From Aptenodytes patagonicus (taxonomy: Eukaryota; Chordata; Aves; Sphenisciformes; Spheniscidae), in contig NC_134974.1 of assembly GCF_965638725.1 (NCBI RefSeq), forward strand, positions 2,936,143 through 3,000,142: 64,000 bases of DNA, written 5' to 3'. The notes beneath the pieces were generated by a model. It was given only the letters and a program-made list of their open reading frames with translations. It did no database searches and was not told the origin of the DNA. Position numbers and translations under genes: made by a program. Shown here piece by piece: positions 35,001-46,016 of this stretch. Position 1 is the stretch's first letter; every line of letters begins with the position of its first letter.

Positions 35001-35390
35001 CCCCCCCCCTCCCCGCTCACCCCCGTCCCCTCGCCCAGAGCAAGGGTGGGATCCTCTCCAAAGCCTGCGACTACATCCAGGAGCTGCGGCAGAGCAACCA
35101 CCGCCTCTCCGAGGAGCTGCAGGGCCTCGACCAGCTCCAGATGGACAACGAGGTCTTGCGGCAGCAGGTGAGGGCGGCCGGGGGGGGGGGTGGTGGTGGG
35201 GGTGTCCCTCCGGGGTGCGGGGGGGTGTGGGGGGGGTGGTCCATGCTCGCTCTCACCCCGTGTCGTCCATCCCCCCCCCCCCCCCCCGGCCCCCTGCCAG
35301 GTGGAGGATCTGAAGAACAAGAACCTGATCCTGCGGGCGCAGCTCCGCCAGCACGGGGTGGAGATCGTCATCAAGAACGACAGCCACTGA
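32042..35390 (+). CDS. USF1: Upstream stimulatory factor 1, bHLH-leucine zipper transcription factor
   Basis: Binds CACGTG E-boxes as a homodimer or with USF2 and regulates metabolic and housekeeping genes. Coding exons 32042-32049, 32279-32328, 32622-32740, 32995-33096, 33188-33380, 33512-33599, 33839-33897, 34791-34885, 35039-35167, 35301-35390 give 310 residues, the same length as human USF1. Visible: the N terminus MKGQQKAAETEEGTVQIQE, the USF-specific region ending FFVMMSPQEVLQGG, the basic region HNEVERRRRDKINNW, the helix-loop-helix through CDYIQELRQSNHRL, and the zipper to the end VIKNDSH. The start codon lies eight bases before a donor, as in mammals. No frame breaks. The DNA-binding half is virtually identical to human. 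Confidence 0.98.
34040..34180 (+). other. AT-richer island in USF1 intron 8
   Basis: About 140 bases of single-copy, moderately AT-rich DNA (for example GGACATATCACAAAGCTC, GAGCTGTAATTAGCAGCAG) in an intron otherwise extremely GC-rich. It may be a conserved non-coding element; no exon with usable splice sites was seen. Confidence 0.35.
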
Positions 35391-36050
35391 CGGGGACCAC
35401 GGGGACTGGCGGGGGGACGGGGGTGTCGTGTCCCGTCCCACCCCCCCACGCCCCGTCCCACCCCCCCCCCGTGCCTAACCACCCCACCCCCCGGCAGCGA
35501 GCACCTCCCTGGCGTGACATGAGGACCCTCCCGTTTGGTTTGTGTCCCCCATCCCAACCCTTTGCCCCCCCCCCCCCCCCCGCCCCGCGTCCGCTGGGCG
35601 CCCCGCGTCACCGCGCCCCTCCCCTCTCACATGTCGTCCCCCGTCCCCCCCCCCCCCCAGCGCTTCGTGCACATGCTCTCGGCCAGGCGGGCGCCGGCCC
35701 CGCTGCCCCCCCCCTCTGCCCCCCCCTCGCCCCAGCACTGCCTCGGTCTCCCGGCCCCCCCCCCCCCCCCCCCCCGGCCTGTGCCCGCAACACCACCCCC
35801 CCCCCCCCCCCACCCCCCCCTACGGGGCACCCCCTCCCCGGGGGACCGTCCCCTCCCCGGGGGGCTGCGGCGGCGCCTCTCGCTCCTCCCTGCTGGCCCC
35901 GGGCAGCCGCTGGGGGTGCGGGGGGTCCCGGGGTGCTGCGGCCCCCCCCCCTCCCCGCCCGCTGCGGCTGGCCCGGCCCCGCGGGGCCAGACTTTTTTTT
36001 AAAACTCTCTGAATTTAAAAAGCGAAAATAAATAAAAATAGTGATTTGTT
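35391..36050 (+). terminator. USF1: USF1 3' UTR and poly(A) signals
   Basis: Contains several C runs of 15-20 bases. Overlapping AATAAA signals are at 36027-36032 and 36031-36036, about 640 bases after the stop, preceded by an A/T-rich stretch. The C runs make the assembled length uncertain. Confidence 0.75.
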
Positions 36051-36059
36051 TTTCCAGGT

Positions 36060-36450
36060 CCTACAGTTTATTCCCCTCTTCTCCCCCCAACTTTGCAGCA
36101 CCCTCCAGCACCCCGGCGGGCCCCCAGGCACTTGGGAGGGGGCTCCCAGGGACCCCAAATCTGCCCTGACTCCCCCCACCCCTTGCAGCACCCGCGGGAC
36201 CCTCAGGCATGGTGGTGGGGGCACCCAGGGACCCCTCCTGCCCCCTTCCATCTTCCAGCACCCTGGGGACCCCCAGGCACTTGGGAGGGGGCTGCCCACG
36301 CCCTGCAGCACCCGCCAGCACCCCGTGACCCCTCCCCAGCCCCTCCTGTCCCCCCACTTCGCAGCACCCTGGGGCCTCCCGGCCACTGGGGTGGGGGGGT
36401 CACAGGGACCCCCCATTCCCTCTTGAGCCCCCACCCCAGGGAACCCCCCC
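36060..36450. repeat. TTTGCAGCACCC tandem repeat after USF1
   Basis: Five or six imperfect copies of a unit of about 70 bases containing TTGCAGCACCC, CCCCAGGCACTTGGGAGGGG and GGGACCCC. No protein was recognised on either strand; the human neighbour TSTD1 would be expected here and is not seen. Confidence 0.7.
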
Positions 36451-36594
36451 CCCCATGTTGGGGACTCTGTGTCCCTGTGCTGTCACTGCGCTGTCGCTGT
36501 GCCATGATGTCACCGTGCTGTGACATCACGGTGTGACATCGCTGTGCCATGATGGCTCCGTGGGAGCACTGGGAGTACCAGGAGCAGAGGGAGC

Positions 36595-37545
36595 GTTGGG
36601 AGTATGGGGTGTACTGGGGGGGGCACTGGGGTGTACTGGGAGGCCCTGGGGTGTACTGGGGGGGGCACTGGGCAGCACTGGGGTGTACTGGGGGTGTACT
36701 GGGGGGCACTGGGAGGCCCTGGGGTGTACTGGGGGGGGCACTGGGGGTGTACTGGGGGGGGCACTGGGCAGCACTGGGGTGTACTGGGGGTGTACTGGGG
36801 GGCACTGGGAGGCCCTGGGGTGTACTGGGGGGGGCACTGGGGTGTACTGGGGGGGCACTGCAGGGCACTGGGGTGTACTGGGGGGGGCACTGGGGTGTAC
36901 TGGGAGGTACTGGGGGTGTACTGGGGGGGCACTGGGGTGTACTGGGGGGGCACTGCAGGGCACTGAGGTGTACTGGGCGGCACTGGGGTGTACTGGGAGG
37001 CCCTGGGGTGTACTGGGGGGGGCACTGGGCGGCACTGGGGTGTACTGGGGGGGGCACTGGGCGGCACTGGGGTGTACTGGGGGGGCACTGGGAGGCCCTG
37101 GGGTGTACTGGGGGGGCACTGGGGTGTACTGGGGGGGGCACTGGGCAGCACTGGGGTGTACTGGGGGGGGCACTGGGGTGTACTGGGGGGGGCACTGGGC
37201 GGCACTGGGGTGTACTGGGGGGGCACTGGGAGGCCCTGGGGTGTACTGGGGGGGCACTGGGGTGTACTGGGGGGGGCACTGGGCGGCACTGGGGTGTACT
37301 GGGGGGGCACTGGGAGGCCCTGGGGTGTACTGGGGGGGCACTGGGGTGTACTGGGGGGGGCACTGGGCAGCACTGGGGTGTACTGGGGGGGCACTGCAGG
37401 GCACTGGGGTGTACTGGGGGGGGCACTGGGCGGCACTGGGGTGTACTGGGGGGGGCACTGGGAGGCCCTGGGGTGTACTGGGGGGGCACTGGGGTGTACT
37501 GGGGGGGCACTGCAGGGCACTGGGGGGGCACTGGGAGTCCTCTGG
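36595..37545. repeat. GGGGTGTACTGGGGGGGCACT minisatellite between USF1 and F11R
   Basis: About 45 copies of a 20-23 base unit with GTGTACTGG and GGGCACTGGG; higher-order variants carry GCAGCACTGG or AGGCCCTGG. Long frames of 300-470 codons on both strands result from the stop-free unit and are not genes. Confidence 0.96.
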
Positions 37546-37559
37546 GGCCTGGGGAGGCC

Positions 37560-37970
37560 GCAGGGCCCGTCGTTATGGCAACGCCGGGGTCCCCGCCTGA
37601 GGGCCGCCACGAGGGACGCAAAGCGCGCCCATTGGCCAGAAGTTAAAGCGCTCTCTCCGATTGGCCGGTAGGCCTCGCCCTCTCCACACCTGTCGCGCGC
37701 GCGGCCCCTTCGCCTCAGCCAATCAAGCCGGCGCTGCGGGGCCGAGCCAGCCAGTCACTGGAGCGGGGCGCGCCCCCTCCTTGAGGAGACAGGCGGCGCG
37801 GCCAATGGAGTCGGGGAAGGGGCGGGGCTCCCCAGCACCTGGCGGAGGGGCGTAGCCGGGTTGGCCCGGCCCCGGTGGGCGGTCCGGGTGGGCGGGGCCC
37901 ACCTGGGCGGGGCGGGGCGGGGTCGCACCTGGTGCGGGCGGGGGCGCTCAGTGCGGCGGCGGCGGCGGCC
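37560..37970 (+). promoter_or_regulatory. F11R: F11R promoter with four CCAAT boxes
   Basis: CpG-rich single-copy DNA with CCAAT-type boxes: two in reverse orientation (ATTGG near 37630 and 37660) and two forward (CCAAT near 37719 and 37802), spread over about 175 bases, plus GC boxes (GGGGCGGGG) near 37910. CCAAT boxes paired with GC boxes suggest NF-Y and Sp1 control. The 5' UTR is short, ending in a GGC repeat right before the ATG. Confidence 0.65.
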
Positions 37971-40900
37971 ATGGCGGGAGCGGCGCGGCGGGGCGGCCCC
38001 GGCCCCGGCCCCGGCCCCGGGCTCCGGCTCCTGCTGCTGCTCGGTGCAGCGGCTGGTGAGTGCCCGGGAGGGGAGGGGCGGGCCGGGGCGGGGGGGCGGC
38101 CGGCCGGCCACGAGGCGCCCGAACAATGGGTCGGCCGGTGCCCGGGGCGCCGCCGGTACCGGGGTGGGGCGGTGGATCCCCTGGGGGGTGGCAGAGGATC
38201 GCCCGGAGGGGTGGTCGGTAGCGGGTGGCAGCGGGGCGCCGGGGCGGTGCCGGTACCGGAGAAGTGGCGGGGTTCCCCCGGGGCGGTGCCGGTACCGGAG
38301 AAGTGGCGGGGTTCCCCCGGGGCGGTGCCGGTACCGGGGGGTCGCGATGTTGCCGCCTGGGGCGGGGCTGGTGCCCGGGGGCGGTGGTGGGTTGCCCGGG
38401 AAGGGGCCCGATACCGGGCGGCGGGTCCCCCGGTGCCAGGGCCGTGTGCCACCCACCGTCCCCGCTCACGGGATCCCGGTTTGTACCGGGGGGGGGGCCG
38501 AAGATCACGGGAGGGGCCCCGGTGCCGCCATACACCGCGATAACGGGCTATTAATAACCCGGCGGTGTCCACCCGTCTCCCGCGGGACCTCCCGCCCCGG
38601 GGGAGCCCCGTTAGTGCCCGAAACCCCGGGGACACCCCGATCCCGGGGCCGCCGCCGCCCCGTTATTTACGGTTTATGGTTGGTTTTGTGGGTGCACAAG
38701 ACCTTCGCCACCCACGTCACCCCTCCGGGGAGGGGGCGGCAGCCCCGGGACCCCCCAAAGGTCCTCGTGGCGCTGGGCCCTGACGCCCGGCTGAGCCCCG
38801 CTCCCGGGGGGGGGGCAGGAACCGGCCCCCACTTGTGTCCGGATGCCGGGGCGAGGGCTGTGCCGGTGCCGCTGACCCCGTCCCGGCAGCTCCGCTCCCG
38901 TCGAGCCCGTCATCGCCTTCTCGCCGACACCTGGTAATTTGGGGGGGGGGAGAGGGACTCAGGGTGCCGGGGGGCTCGGCGGGGCTGGCGGCGGCGGGGG
39001 GGGGGGGGTGCGGATCTGGCCGCGCTTCCTGGGGCCGGAAACCCGCCGTGGCGAAACATCCCGGCTGACGGCTTTCCTCGTGCCGCGGGCTCCGGCGGAG
39101 CCCTCGCCGGCAGCGGCGGGGGTGTCCCTGTCCCACTCCCCTCATGGCAGGCGTCGAGACGTGCCCCCGCGCCCCGGGTTAATGAGTAGCCAGTGCCGCG
39201 CCACCGGCACTCCCAAAGGCCAAAGTTACGGGTTTTGTCACCGGCGAGCGGGCTGGGCCGGCGGTGGCCTTCCTGTCCCCGTGACATCCCCTCCATTGTG
39301 CTGGAACAATCCCGGAGCGGGTTGGGATTAACCCGATCCCAGCTGATTTGGACCCGGAGCCAGCAGCGCCTGTGTCCTGGCTGGGACACCCACCCCGGGG
39401 ACCCGTCCCGCCCCGGCTCCCCCCGAGCACCCCCAAACCCACGGGGCCTGCGGGATGTCGCCTTTCTGCTGTTTCTGTCCCAAATCCACCCAAACAAACC
39501 CCAAATCCTTTTCCCCTCCTCCCTGAGCCGTGGTATGGTTCAAGACACGGCCACGATGGGGGTCCGATGGCATTCCCGGCCGGCACCGTGCCACCGCGCC
39601 AGCTCTCAGGAGCGGTGCCAGGCCCCGTGTTGGGAAGCGCTCCGTGCTTGGGGGCACCAGATGCCCCGTTTCCCTCCTGTTTCGCCCCAAAATCACCGAT
39701 TTCTGCTGCCACCTGCCCGAGTTCCGCTTGGCGGCGGTTCGGGGTGCAAAGGTGCAGGTGAGTTGGGGACGAGGCCGTGCCAGTTCCCGGTCACCTTCCC
39801 CCGTGGCGTGACTCACCGGCCCGTGTCGCTGCCTTCCCCGGGCCCAACACCGGGAGCCGGGGTGGCTGTGCCGGGAGACGCCGGCTTTGAGCGGTGTCGC
39901 GGACAAGGGACACGGCCGGCAGCCGGCACCGACCCTCTGGACCCACAGCACCAGCCCGTCCTGCCGCTGCCGTGGCCAACCGCGGCCTGGCAGCGGCGAC
40001 GGCCGTGGGGAAGGGCGGGAGACAGGCGTGTGCGGGCTGTGACGAGGCGTGTGCGCACGTGTGCGGGGGTGCGGGGGTGTCTCTGTGTGTGTGTGTGCGC
40101 GCGCGTGTGTGCGCAAAGGGCAGGGAGTTGCGAAACGCCCCGGCCAGTTTCCTGTGAAACCAGGCAGAAACCGGGCAGGGCGGGAGGTGACGTGACAGCG
40201 CGGGCAGCGCCCAGAGCAGGCAGGACAAGATTTTCCAGCTCCTGGGGCTGCGACACGCCGGGGCAGCGCAGCACAACATGCCGTCAACCCCTGCCCTGGG
40301 GACCGTCACCTCTGCCTCGGGGCTCCCGGTGACCTCCCTGGCCCGGCTGCAGCCTCCCCTGCTCCCCGTATCCCATCGCTGGGGCCCCCCCCCCCCCACC
40401 CCCCCCCCCGGATTTCTCATCCGTGTCCTTTCCCTCCCGCAGCGTCCCTGGTGGGAGCCCAGGTCACCTCCGAGACCAAAGAAGTGCCTGAAAACAAGCG
40501 TGAGTGCCCGGCTCCGGCCCCAGCACCCCCCAGCTCACCGACGGTTCCCCTCGCCCCGTTATCCTGGGGGGGCATGACCGAGCCGCGTCCCCCGGCACCT
40601 CCGGTGCTGCAAACAGGGTTCTCCCCGAGGTCCCCGGACCCCCAGAGGACGCGGCGCCCGAGGCCGAGGGTGGATTTCCCGTGTGGGGCTGGACCAGGGA
40701 GGGTTCGGGGGTTCCTGGTTTGGTTTGCCACCCACCGTGGGATGCGAGCGCGGTGCCGCTCCGGTGCGGCGGCACCTGCCCGCAGCGTCGCTCTCCCTCG
40801 GCAGCCGCCGACATCCCCTGCTTGGCGTATCGGTCCGGCTGGAAGAGCCCCCGCATCGAGTGGAAGTTCCAGAAGGGCTCCTCGCTGGTCCTCTTCTACT

Positions 40901-43021
40901 ATGGGGGAGAGCTGACAGGTACGCCCCCGGGGACCCCCCGGCTCGGGGTACCCCGCCGGTCTGTCCGTCCGTCGGAGCCGGTTCCCAGCCCCGTCTCCTC
41001 TCTCTCGGCAGAGCCGTACAAGAACCGGGTCCAGTTCTCGCCCACCACCATCCACTTCAACACGGTGACGCGGGAGGACGCGGGGAAGTACATCTGCGAG
41101 GTGGTGGGGGATGGCAGCCAGATCGCCAAGTCGGAGGTGAACCTCATCGTCCAAGGTGCGGCCGCCCCCGAGCCCCCCTCCCCGCTCGTCCCTTGCGTGG
41201 CTTTGCCGTCCCAGGACCCACTTCTTGTCCCCCGTGGCTGAGCTTATCCTTGTCCCCACCGTCGTGTGGGGGCAGCCGGCCGGGGGAGGGACGCCGGCAC
41301 CACCGTCCCACGCCCTTCGAGCACCCTGTCCCTCCCCGGCGTGAGCCGTGCCGTGCTGAGCCAGCCCCGACGCCGCGCTCTCCCGCAGTGCCCCCCTCCA
41401 AGCCGATGGCCCACGTCCCCACCTCGGCCACCATCGGCAGCAAGGCCGTGCTGCGGTGCACCGAGACGGACGGCTCGCCGCCCCCCACCTTCCGCTGGTA
41501 CAAGGACAGCATGCTGATGCCCGCCGACCCCAAAACCAGCCTGACCTTCAGAAACTCCTCCTACACCCTGGACCCCGCCACCGGGGAGCTGGTGAGCGCA
41601 GGGTGCTCCAAACTTGGGGACCCCCCGAGCCCTCCCCTGCCCTGCGCTCATCTCTCCGCTCCCATCTAGGTCTTTGAGCCCCTGAGCGGCTTCGACACCG
41701 GCGACTACTACTGCGAGGCGATGAACAACGTGGGCTCCCCCCAGAAATCGGACGTCATCCACATGGAAGCCAGTAAGGAATGGCAGCAGGGGCCGGTGCC
41801 GCGCGTGTCCCCCCTCCCCGCCCCCGGTATGGGGCTTTTCCGGGCTCTGCCCGGGCTGCGTCCGGCACAGGTCATGTTTTGGGGGACGCCGGTGTGGGGC
41901 GATGCCGTCACCCCTTTGCCGTTCCAGGTTCAAAGACGTTAATTAGCTGTGATGTTAATGACCCTGCTGTATGGTCTCCCAACAGCCCAGGCTGAAACAA
42001 GCCCCTGGCGTGATGCCGTGGAGGGGGACGGGGGAAAGCTGCCCTTGGGGATGCGTAAAACTTGACTGGGCAGCCCGATCCACCTCTGAACTGGGTCCAG
42101 CTTCGATGCCGGTCCTGCTTGGAGCTGGGTTTGGACCGGGGGCCCCCTCCGGCCTCTCTCACACCGGGATTTCTGTGGGATCCCGTGGGTGCCGAGCTGA
42201 GGGTTTCCGTGCCGGGATCCAGCTGCCCTCTGACGTCCCGGTTCCTCTCTTTCCAGGCGAAGTCAACGTGGGCGGCATCGTGGCCGCGGTCGTGGTGCTG
42301 CTGATGGTGCTGGCGCTCGTGGCCTTCGGCATCTGGTTTGCCTACAGCCGGGGCTTCTTCAGCAGTGAGTACTGCGCCGGCCGCCCCGGGACCCGCTCGC
42401 CCCGGTGCCCCACCTTCCCCCCCTAAAACCCCTCTTCTGTTTCTTTTATTTCAGAGAGAAAAGAGTAAGTGAAGCCGTAACGCTGCTGCCTCCCTCCCGG
42501 CTGCCTCCTCTTCCTCCGCCAGCGGGGACGGGAGATCTCCTCCTCCCCCAGACCCTGCCCGCGGGCTGGGAAGGTGCCTCGGGTGTCACCGGCCGCTCAG
42601 GGTGGGGACAAGGGGGGGCTCTGGGCAGCGTAAGGTCTCCTAACGCCCTTGCTTTCTGCAGCACCGCCAGCAAGAAGGTGATTTACAGCCAGCCCTCGCA
42701 CCGCAGTGAAGTGAGTACGGGACGGGATGGGTGGGGGGGGTGACGGTGCCACACGGCTGTGTCACCTCCCGGTGGGGCGCGCGAAGCCGGGGACACCCCC
42801 CCCCCCCCCGGTGTCCCCACTGGGCTCACAGGTGTCGTTGCTTGTCCCTGCCGGGCTCCTCGGGGACCGTGACGTGCTCTCCCTGGGGACGGTGGCAAAG
42901 CCAGCCTGGTGCTTCCCACCCACGGCCCTCGTCCCACCCGCTTCCCTGTCACCCGCCGCCGTTAACGTCCCCCTTGTCCCCGCAGGGAGAGTTCAAGCAG
43001 ACGTCCTCCTTCCTGGTGTGA
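37971..43021 (+). CDS. F11R: Junctional adhesion molecule A
   Basis: Two-Ig tight-junction protein of epithelia, endothelia, platelets and leukocytes. Exons 37971-38055, 40443-40499, 40805-40918, 41012-41155, 41389-41591, 41670-41772, 42257-42364, 42455-42464, 42662-42710, 42986-43021 join in phase (302 residues; human 299). A signal peptide with [10 protein letters not shown] precedes the V-type domain ([31 protein letters not shown]) and a second Ig domain ([21 protein letters not shown]). The membrane helix runs [20 protein letters not shown], followed by FAYSRG. The cytoplasmic end [18 protein letters not shown] then TSSFLV keeps the class II PDZ ligand used for ZO-1, PAR3 and afadin. A 10-base exon (42455-42464) is retained. 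No frame breaks. Confidence 0.97.
38056..40442 (+). other. F11R intron 1
   Basis: Holds three near-identical copies of a unit of about 38 bases (GCGGTGCCGGTACCGGAGAA then GTGGCGGGGTTCCCCCGG) at about 38230-38340 and a GTGTGTGCGCGCGC stretch at 40015-40115. The rest is single-copy GC-rich DNA with no exon recognised. Confidence 0.6.
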
Positions 43022-43467
43022 AGCTCCTCCCGCGCCGCCAACTCTTGTAAATGTTTCTGAATTACTGTAGCTACGCCGTGATTTTAACTATTATTTTTTT
43101 TTAAGTATCACCCGGTGCCTTTGCAGTCACGTCAGATGTTTTTTTGGGGGGGTAGGTCTCCTGTCCCCCTCCTTGTCCCCGCCCAGCAGGACCCGGGTCC
43201 TGGCCGTGCCCCCGGGCAGGGACCGCTGCCCTTTGGGGACGTCACCGCCTCCCCGGGGGGTTTCCCGGACGTGTCCTCGGAGGGGACGGGTCTGCAGTGG
43301 GGGCTGGTGTAACCCCACATCCCCCCCCCCCCCGGCTGTCCTGGGCGGCAGGAGTCCGTCTCTCCCAGTCCCAGCCGCCCACTGGTCCCAGTTGCCCCCC
43401 TGTACTGGGGGGGGGGGGGGGGCTGGACTGAGCCCGTGGGTGATGGCTGCGGGTGGCCGCTGCTGGA

Positions 43468-43477
43468 AATAAATAAA
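43468..43477 (+). terminator. F11R: Poly(A) signals of F11R
   Basis: Overlapping AATAAATAAA about 450 bases after the stop. The 3' UTR contains long C and G runs. Confidence 0.85.
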
Positions 43478-43695
43478 CCTGTGTCCTTGTACCGAGCGCC
43501 TGGTGCCCTTTCCTGGGGGGGGGGGACGGGGGACACGACGGGTCGGGGATGGCTCTGCTCCCCCCTGCCACCTGCTTTTGGGAGCTGAGGAAGATCCTGG
43601 GAACATTGGGACCCAAGGGTGACACAGAGGGTGTCCGTCCCCCCCCCCCGCCACCGGCGCAGGGGGCAGAGCCCTTCCCCACCATCAACGTAACC

Positions 43696-43701
43696 TTTAT
43701 T
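43696..43701 (-). terminator. KCNJ10: Probable KCNJ10 poly(A) signal
   Basis: TTTATT on the plus strand reads AATAAA on the minus strand, about 1.17 kb after the KCNJ10 stop. It faces the F11R signals about 220 bases away, so the two genes converge. Confidence 0.5.
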
Positions 43702-43807
43702 TAGTAACCGCTTCGCCTTTTCTTCCCCAGAAACCGAGGACGAGACCCCGGGGTGCCCCGGCAACAGCGGGGCTTCAGCGAGCCAGTCTTTGGGGGGGAA
43801 CCTTCCT

Positions 43808-43872
43808 CCCCCGTTATATATATATAGATTAGTCGCACTATATATATATATATATGTATGTATATGTATCAC
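43808..43872. repeat. (TA)n microsatellite
   Basis: TATATATATAGATTAGTCGC followed by a further TATATATA run and GTATGTATATGTATC. It lies in the probable KCNJ10 3' UTR and is the only pure AT repeat in the window. Confidence 0.9.
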
Positions 43873-43879
43873 CTGGCCT

Positions 43880-44873
43880 CAGCACAGCGAGGGGGGGCAG
43901 CCGGGGCCGCGCGTTAATAGCAGAGCTCTACGTTAGCAGCAGCGACGGGCTCGAGCGGGGCCGGCGGGGGCGCCCAGCCCGGGGGGACGCGGCGCCGCAG
44001 CCGTGTCCGATTATCGGTGACGCCCCAGTGTGTGTCCCGTCCCCCCCCCAGCCCAGAGTGGGGGGGGGGGGGGGTCAACACAGGGAGAAGGGCCCAGCTC
44101 TGGAGGCAGTGGTGGAGGAGGGGGGGGGGGTAGAGGCTTCTCCTGCCTCAGTTTCCCCCTGTTGAGTGTGCGATGACCCCGGACACGGGGATGCCCCCGT
44201 GGACCCCGGTGGTTTGGGTGCTGTGGGGCTGGGGGCCGTGGGGAGGGCGAAGGGGGTGCAGGGGAGGGGGTCCACACCCCCTGGCCTGAGCCTTCCCAGG
44301 GGTGGGGGGGGTCCCGTGAGCAAGGGGAGAGGTCCCACGAGGTCGGAGCCTCCCACTCCCCAGCCCACATGTGCAGCGAGCAGCTCAGGTCTCAGCCCCA
44401 GCTCAGCCGGGCGGGATCGGGCAGCGAGACGGCTCCCGGCTGGCAAGAAGCGGTAGCCCCCGGCTGTCCCCCGGGGGCGGGAGGTGGCCATGCCCCCCTC
44501 CCTGCCAGGACAGCATCTCCCAGCAGGATTGTGTCCTGCAGCGGAGCTGGGGGTCTCTGGCTGGTGTTAGCAGAGCATTAGGTGAGGGGGGACAAGGACA
44601 GCCCTGTCCCCAGGTGGGCAGGGACGGGGGGCAGGGACAGCCCCACCGGTGGGTGGGTGAGCACCCACAGGGGTCCCCGAGGGAGCTGCCCCGTGCCACA
44701 GGGAAAATGGCCCAGGAGGACGGAATGGGGGGAAGGGCTGGTGGCATCTCCAGGGCTGGTGGCACCTCCGGGGGCTGGTGGCATCTCCCAGGGCTGGTGG
44801 CACCTCCGGGGGCTGGTGGCATCTCCAGGGCTGGTGGCACCTCCGGCAGCATCGGCGGCGTCCCGGCGGGCGC
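43880..44873 (-). other. KCNJ10 3' UTR with a GGTGGCATCTCC repeat
   Basis: GC-rich DNA without another gene. At 44735-44855 an 18-20 base unit (GGCTGGTGGCACCTCCGGG, alternating with a TCCAGG variant) is repeated six or seven times, just downstream of the stop codon on the minus strand. Confidence 0.65.
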
Positions 44874-46016
44874 TCAGACGTTGCTGATGCGGACGCTCAG
44901 GGGTGCTCCCTCCCGCTCCCGTTCCGCCGCCTCCCGCAGGGACTCCTCCAGCTTCACCTTCTCGGGGTCCCCGAACCGGACGGTCTCGTGGAGGCAACAG
45001 GGCGCTGTCACCTTCACCACCTGGTCGAAGAGGCTGAAGTCGGCCACGTACTTGCCGCTGGCCGAGAGGGAGATGGCCGGGGTGAACTCGTAGCCCCAGA
45101 GGATCTCCTCGGGCAGGTAGGAGGTGCGCACTTGGCACGTGGCGCTGGTGGACTCCACGGTGCCGCTGAGGATGACCACCAGCTCGAAGTCGCCTTCGCC
45201 CGTCCGTAGGGCCATGTCCCGGAAGGGGCTGGCGTCGTCCACCACGTGGTAGAAGGTGAGGGGCAGGATGAGGAAGGGGCTGTCGGAGGAGGTGTCCACC
45301 TGGAAGTCCACGTTGACCTGGTTGAGGCGGACGCTCTCGCCCTCCTTGGTGAGGTGGGTCTGGAGGAGCTTGCCTGTCACCTGGCAGCCGATGAGGAGGC
45401 TCTTGCGCATGTTGGCCACGCGGATCATCAGGCAGGTCTTGCCGTTGTGTTGGGCCACCACCGCGTTTTGGCTGAACTTGATGGTCTCGGCGCGTTTCTT
45501 GGGCCGGGCGATCTTGGCCAGGAAGGTGCCGGTGATGAAGATCTCCATGATGGTGGTGAGGACCAGCTGGGTGATGAGCAGGACGATGGCGAGGGGACAC
45601 TCCTCGCTGATGTAGCGGAACCCGTAGCCGATGGTGGTCTGAGACTCCAGGGAGAAGAGGAAGGCGCCGGTGAGGGTGTGCACCTGCATGACGCACGGCG
45701 TGTGGTTGGCCGGCGGGTCGAACTCCAGCAGGTCCCCATGGACCACGGCCACCAGGTACCAGATGACGCCGAAGGCGAACCAGGTGCCGGCGAAGGTGGC
45801 AGAGAAGAGGACCAGCTTGTACCGCCATTGCATGTCGATGAAGGTGGTCCACAGGTCCTTGAGGTACAGGAAGCGCTTGTCGGCGATGTGCTCCATCCGC
45901 ACGTTGCTGCGGCCGTCCTTGGTCATCACCCGGCGCCGGCGCAGCCCCGAGCCGATGAGCGGGCGGCTGTCGGTCTGCGTGGTCTGGCTGTAGTACACCT
46001 TGGTGGCCGACGTCAT
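44874..46016 (-). CDS. KCNJ10: Inward rectifier potassium channel Kir4.1
   Basis: Glial and epithelial K+ channel that clears extracellular potassium; forms homomers or heteromers with Kir5.1. A single coding exon of 380 residues (human 379). Visible: N terminus [20 protein letters not shown], slide region [20 protein letters not shown], first membrane helix around [20 protein letters not shown], pore TTIGYGFRY with the GYG filter, second helix [20 protein letters not shown], the PIP2-binding [10 protein letters not shown], and the C terminus SVRISNV, which keeps the class I PDZ ligand. The ATG follows directly on an acceptor (CTCTTCCAG on the minus strand), which decides this start over a longer upstream open frame that is only repeat. 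The frame is intact. Codons are strongly GC-ending, like the neighbours. Confidence 0.98.
   Translation of the reverse strand: MTSATKVYYSQTTQTDSRPLIGSGLRRRRVMTKDGRSNVRMEHIADKRFLYLKDLWTTFIDMQWRYKLVLFSATFAGTWFAFGVIWYLVAVVHGDLLEFDPPANHTPCVMQVHTLTGAFLFSLESQTTIGYGFRYISEECPLAIVLLITQLVLTTIMEIFITGTFLAKIARPKKRAETIKFSQNAVVAQHNGKTCLMIRVANMRKSLLIGCQVTGKLLQTHLTKEGESVRLNQVNVDFQVDTSSDSPFLILPLTFYHVVDDASPFRDMALRTGEGDFELVVILSGTVESTSATCQVRTSYLPEEILWGYEFTPAISLSASGKYVADFSLFDQVVKVTAPCCLHETVRFGDPEKVKLEESLREAAEREREGAPLSVRISNV

Noticed and set aside
36203-37646. Frames of 300-470 codons on both strands between USF1 and F11R
   Set aside because: Products of a 20-23 base stop-free minisatellite.
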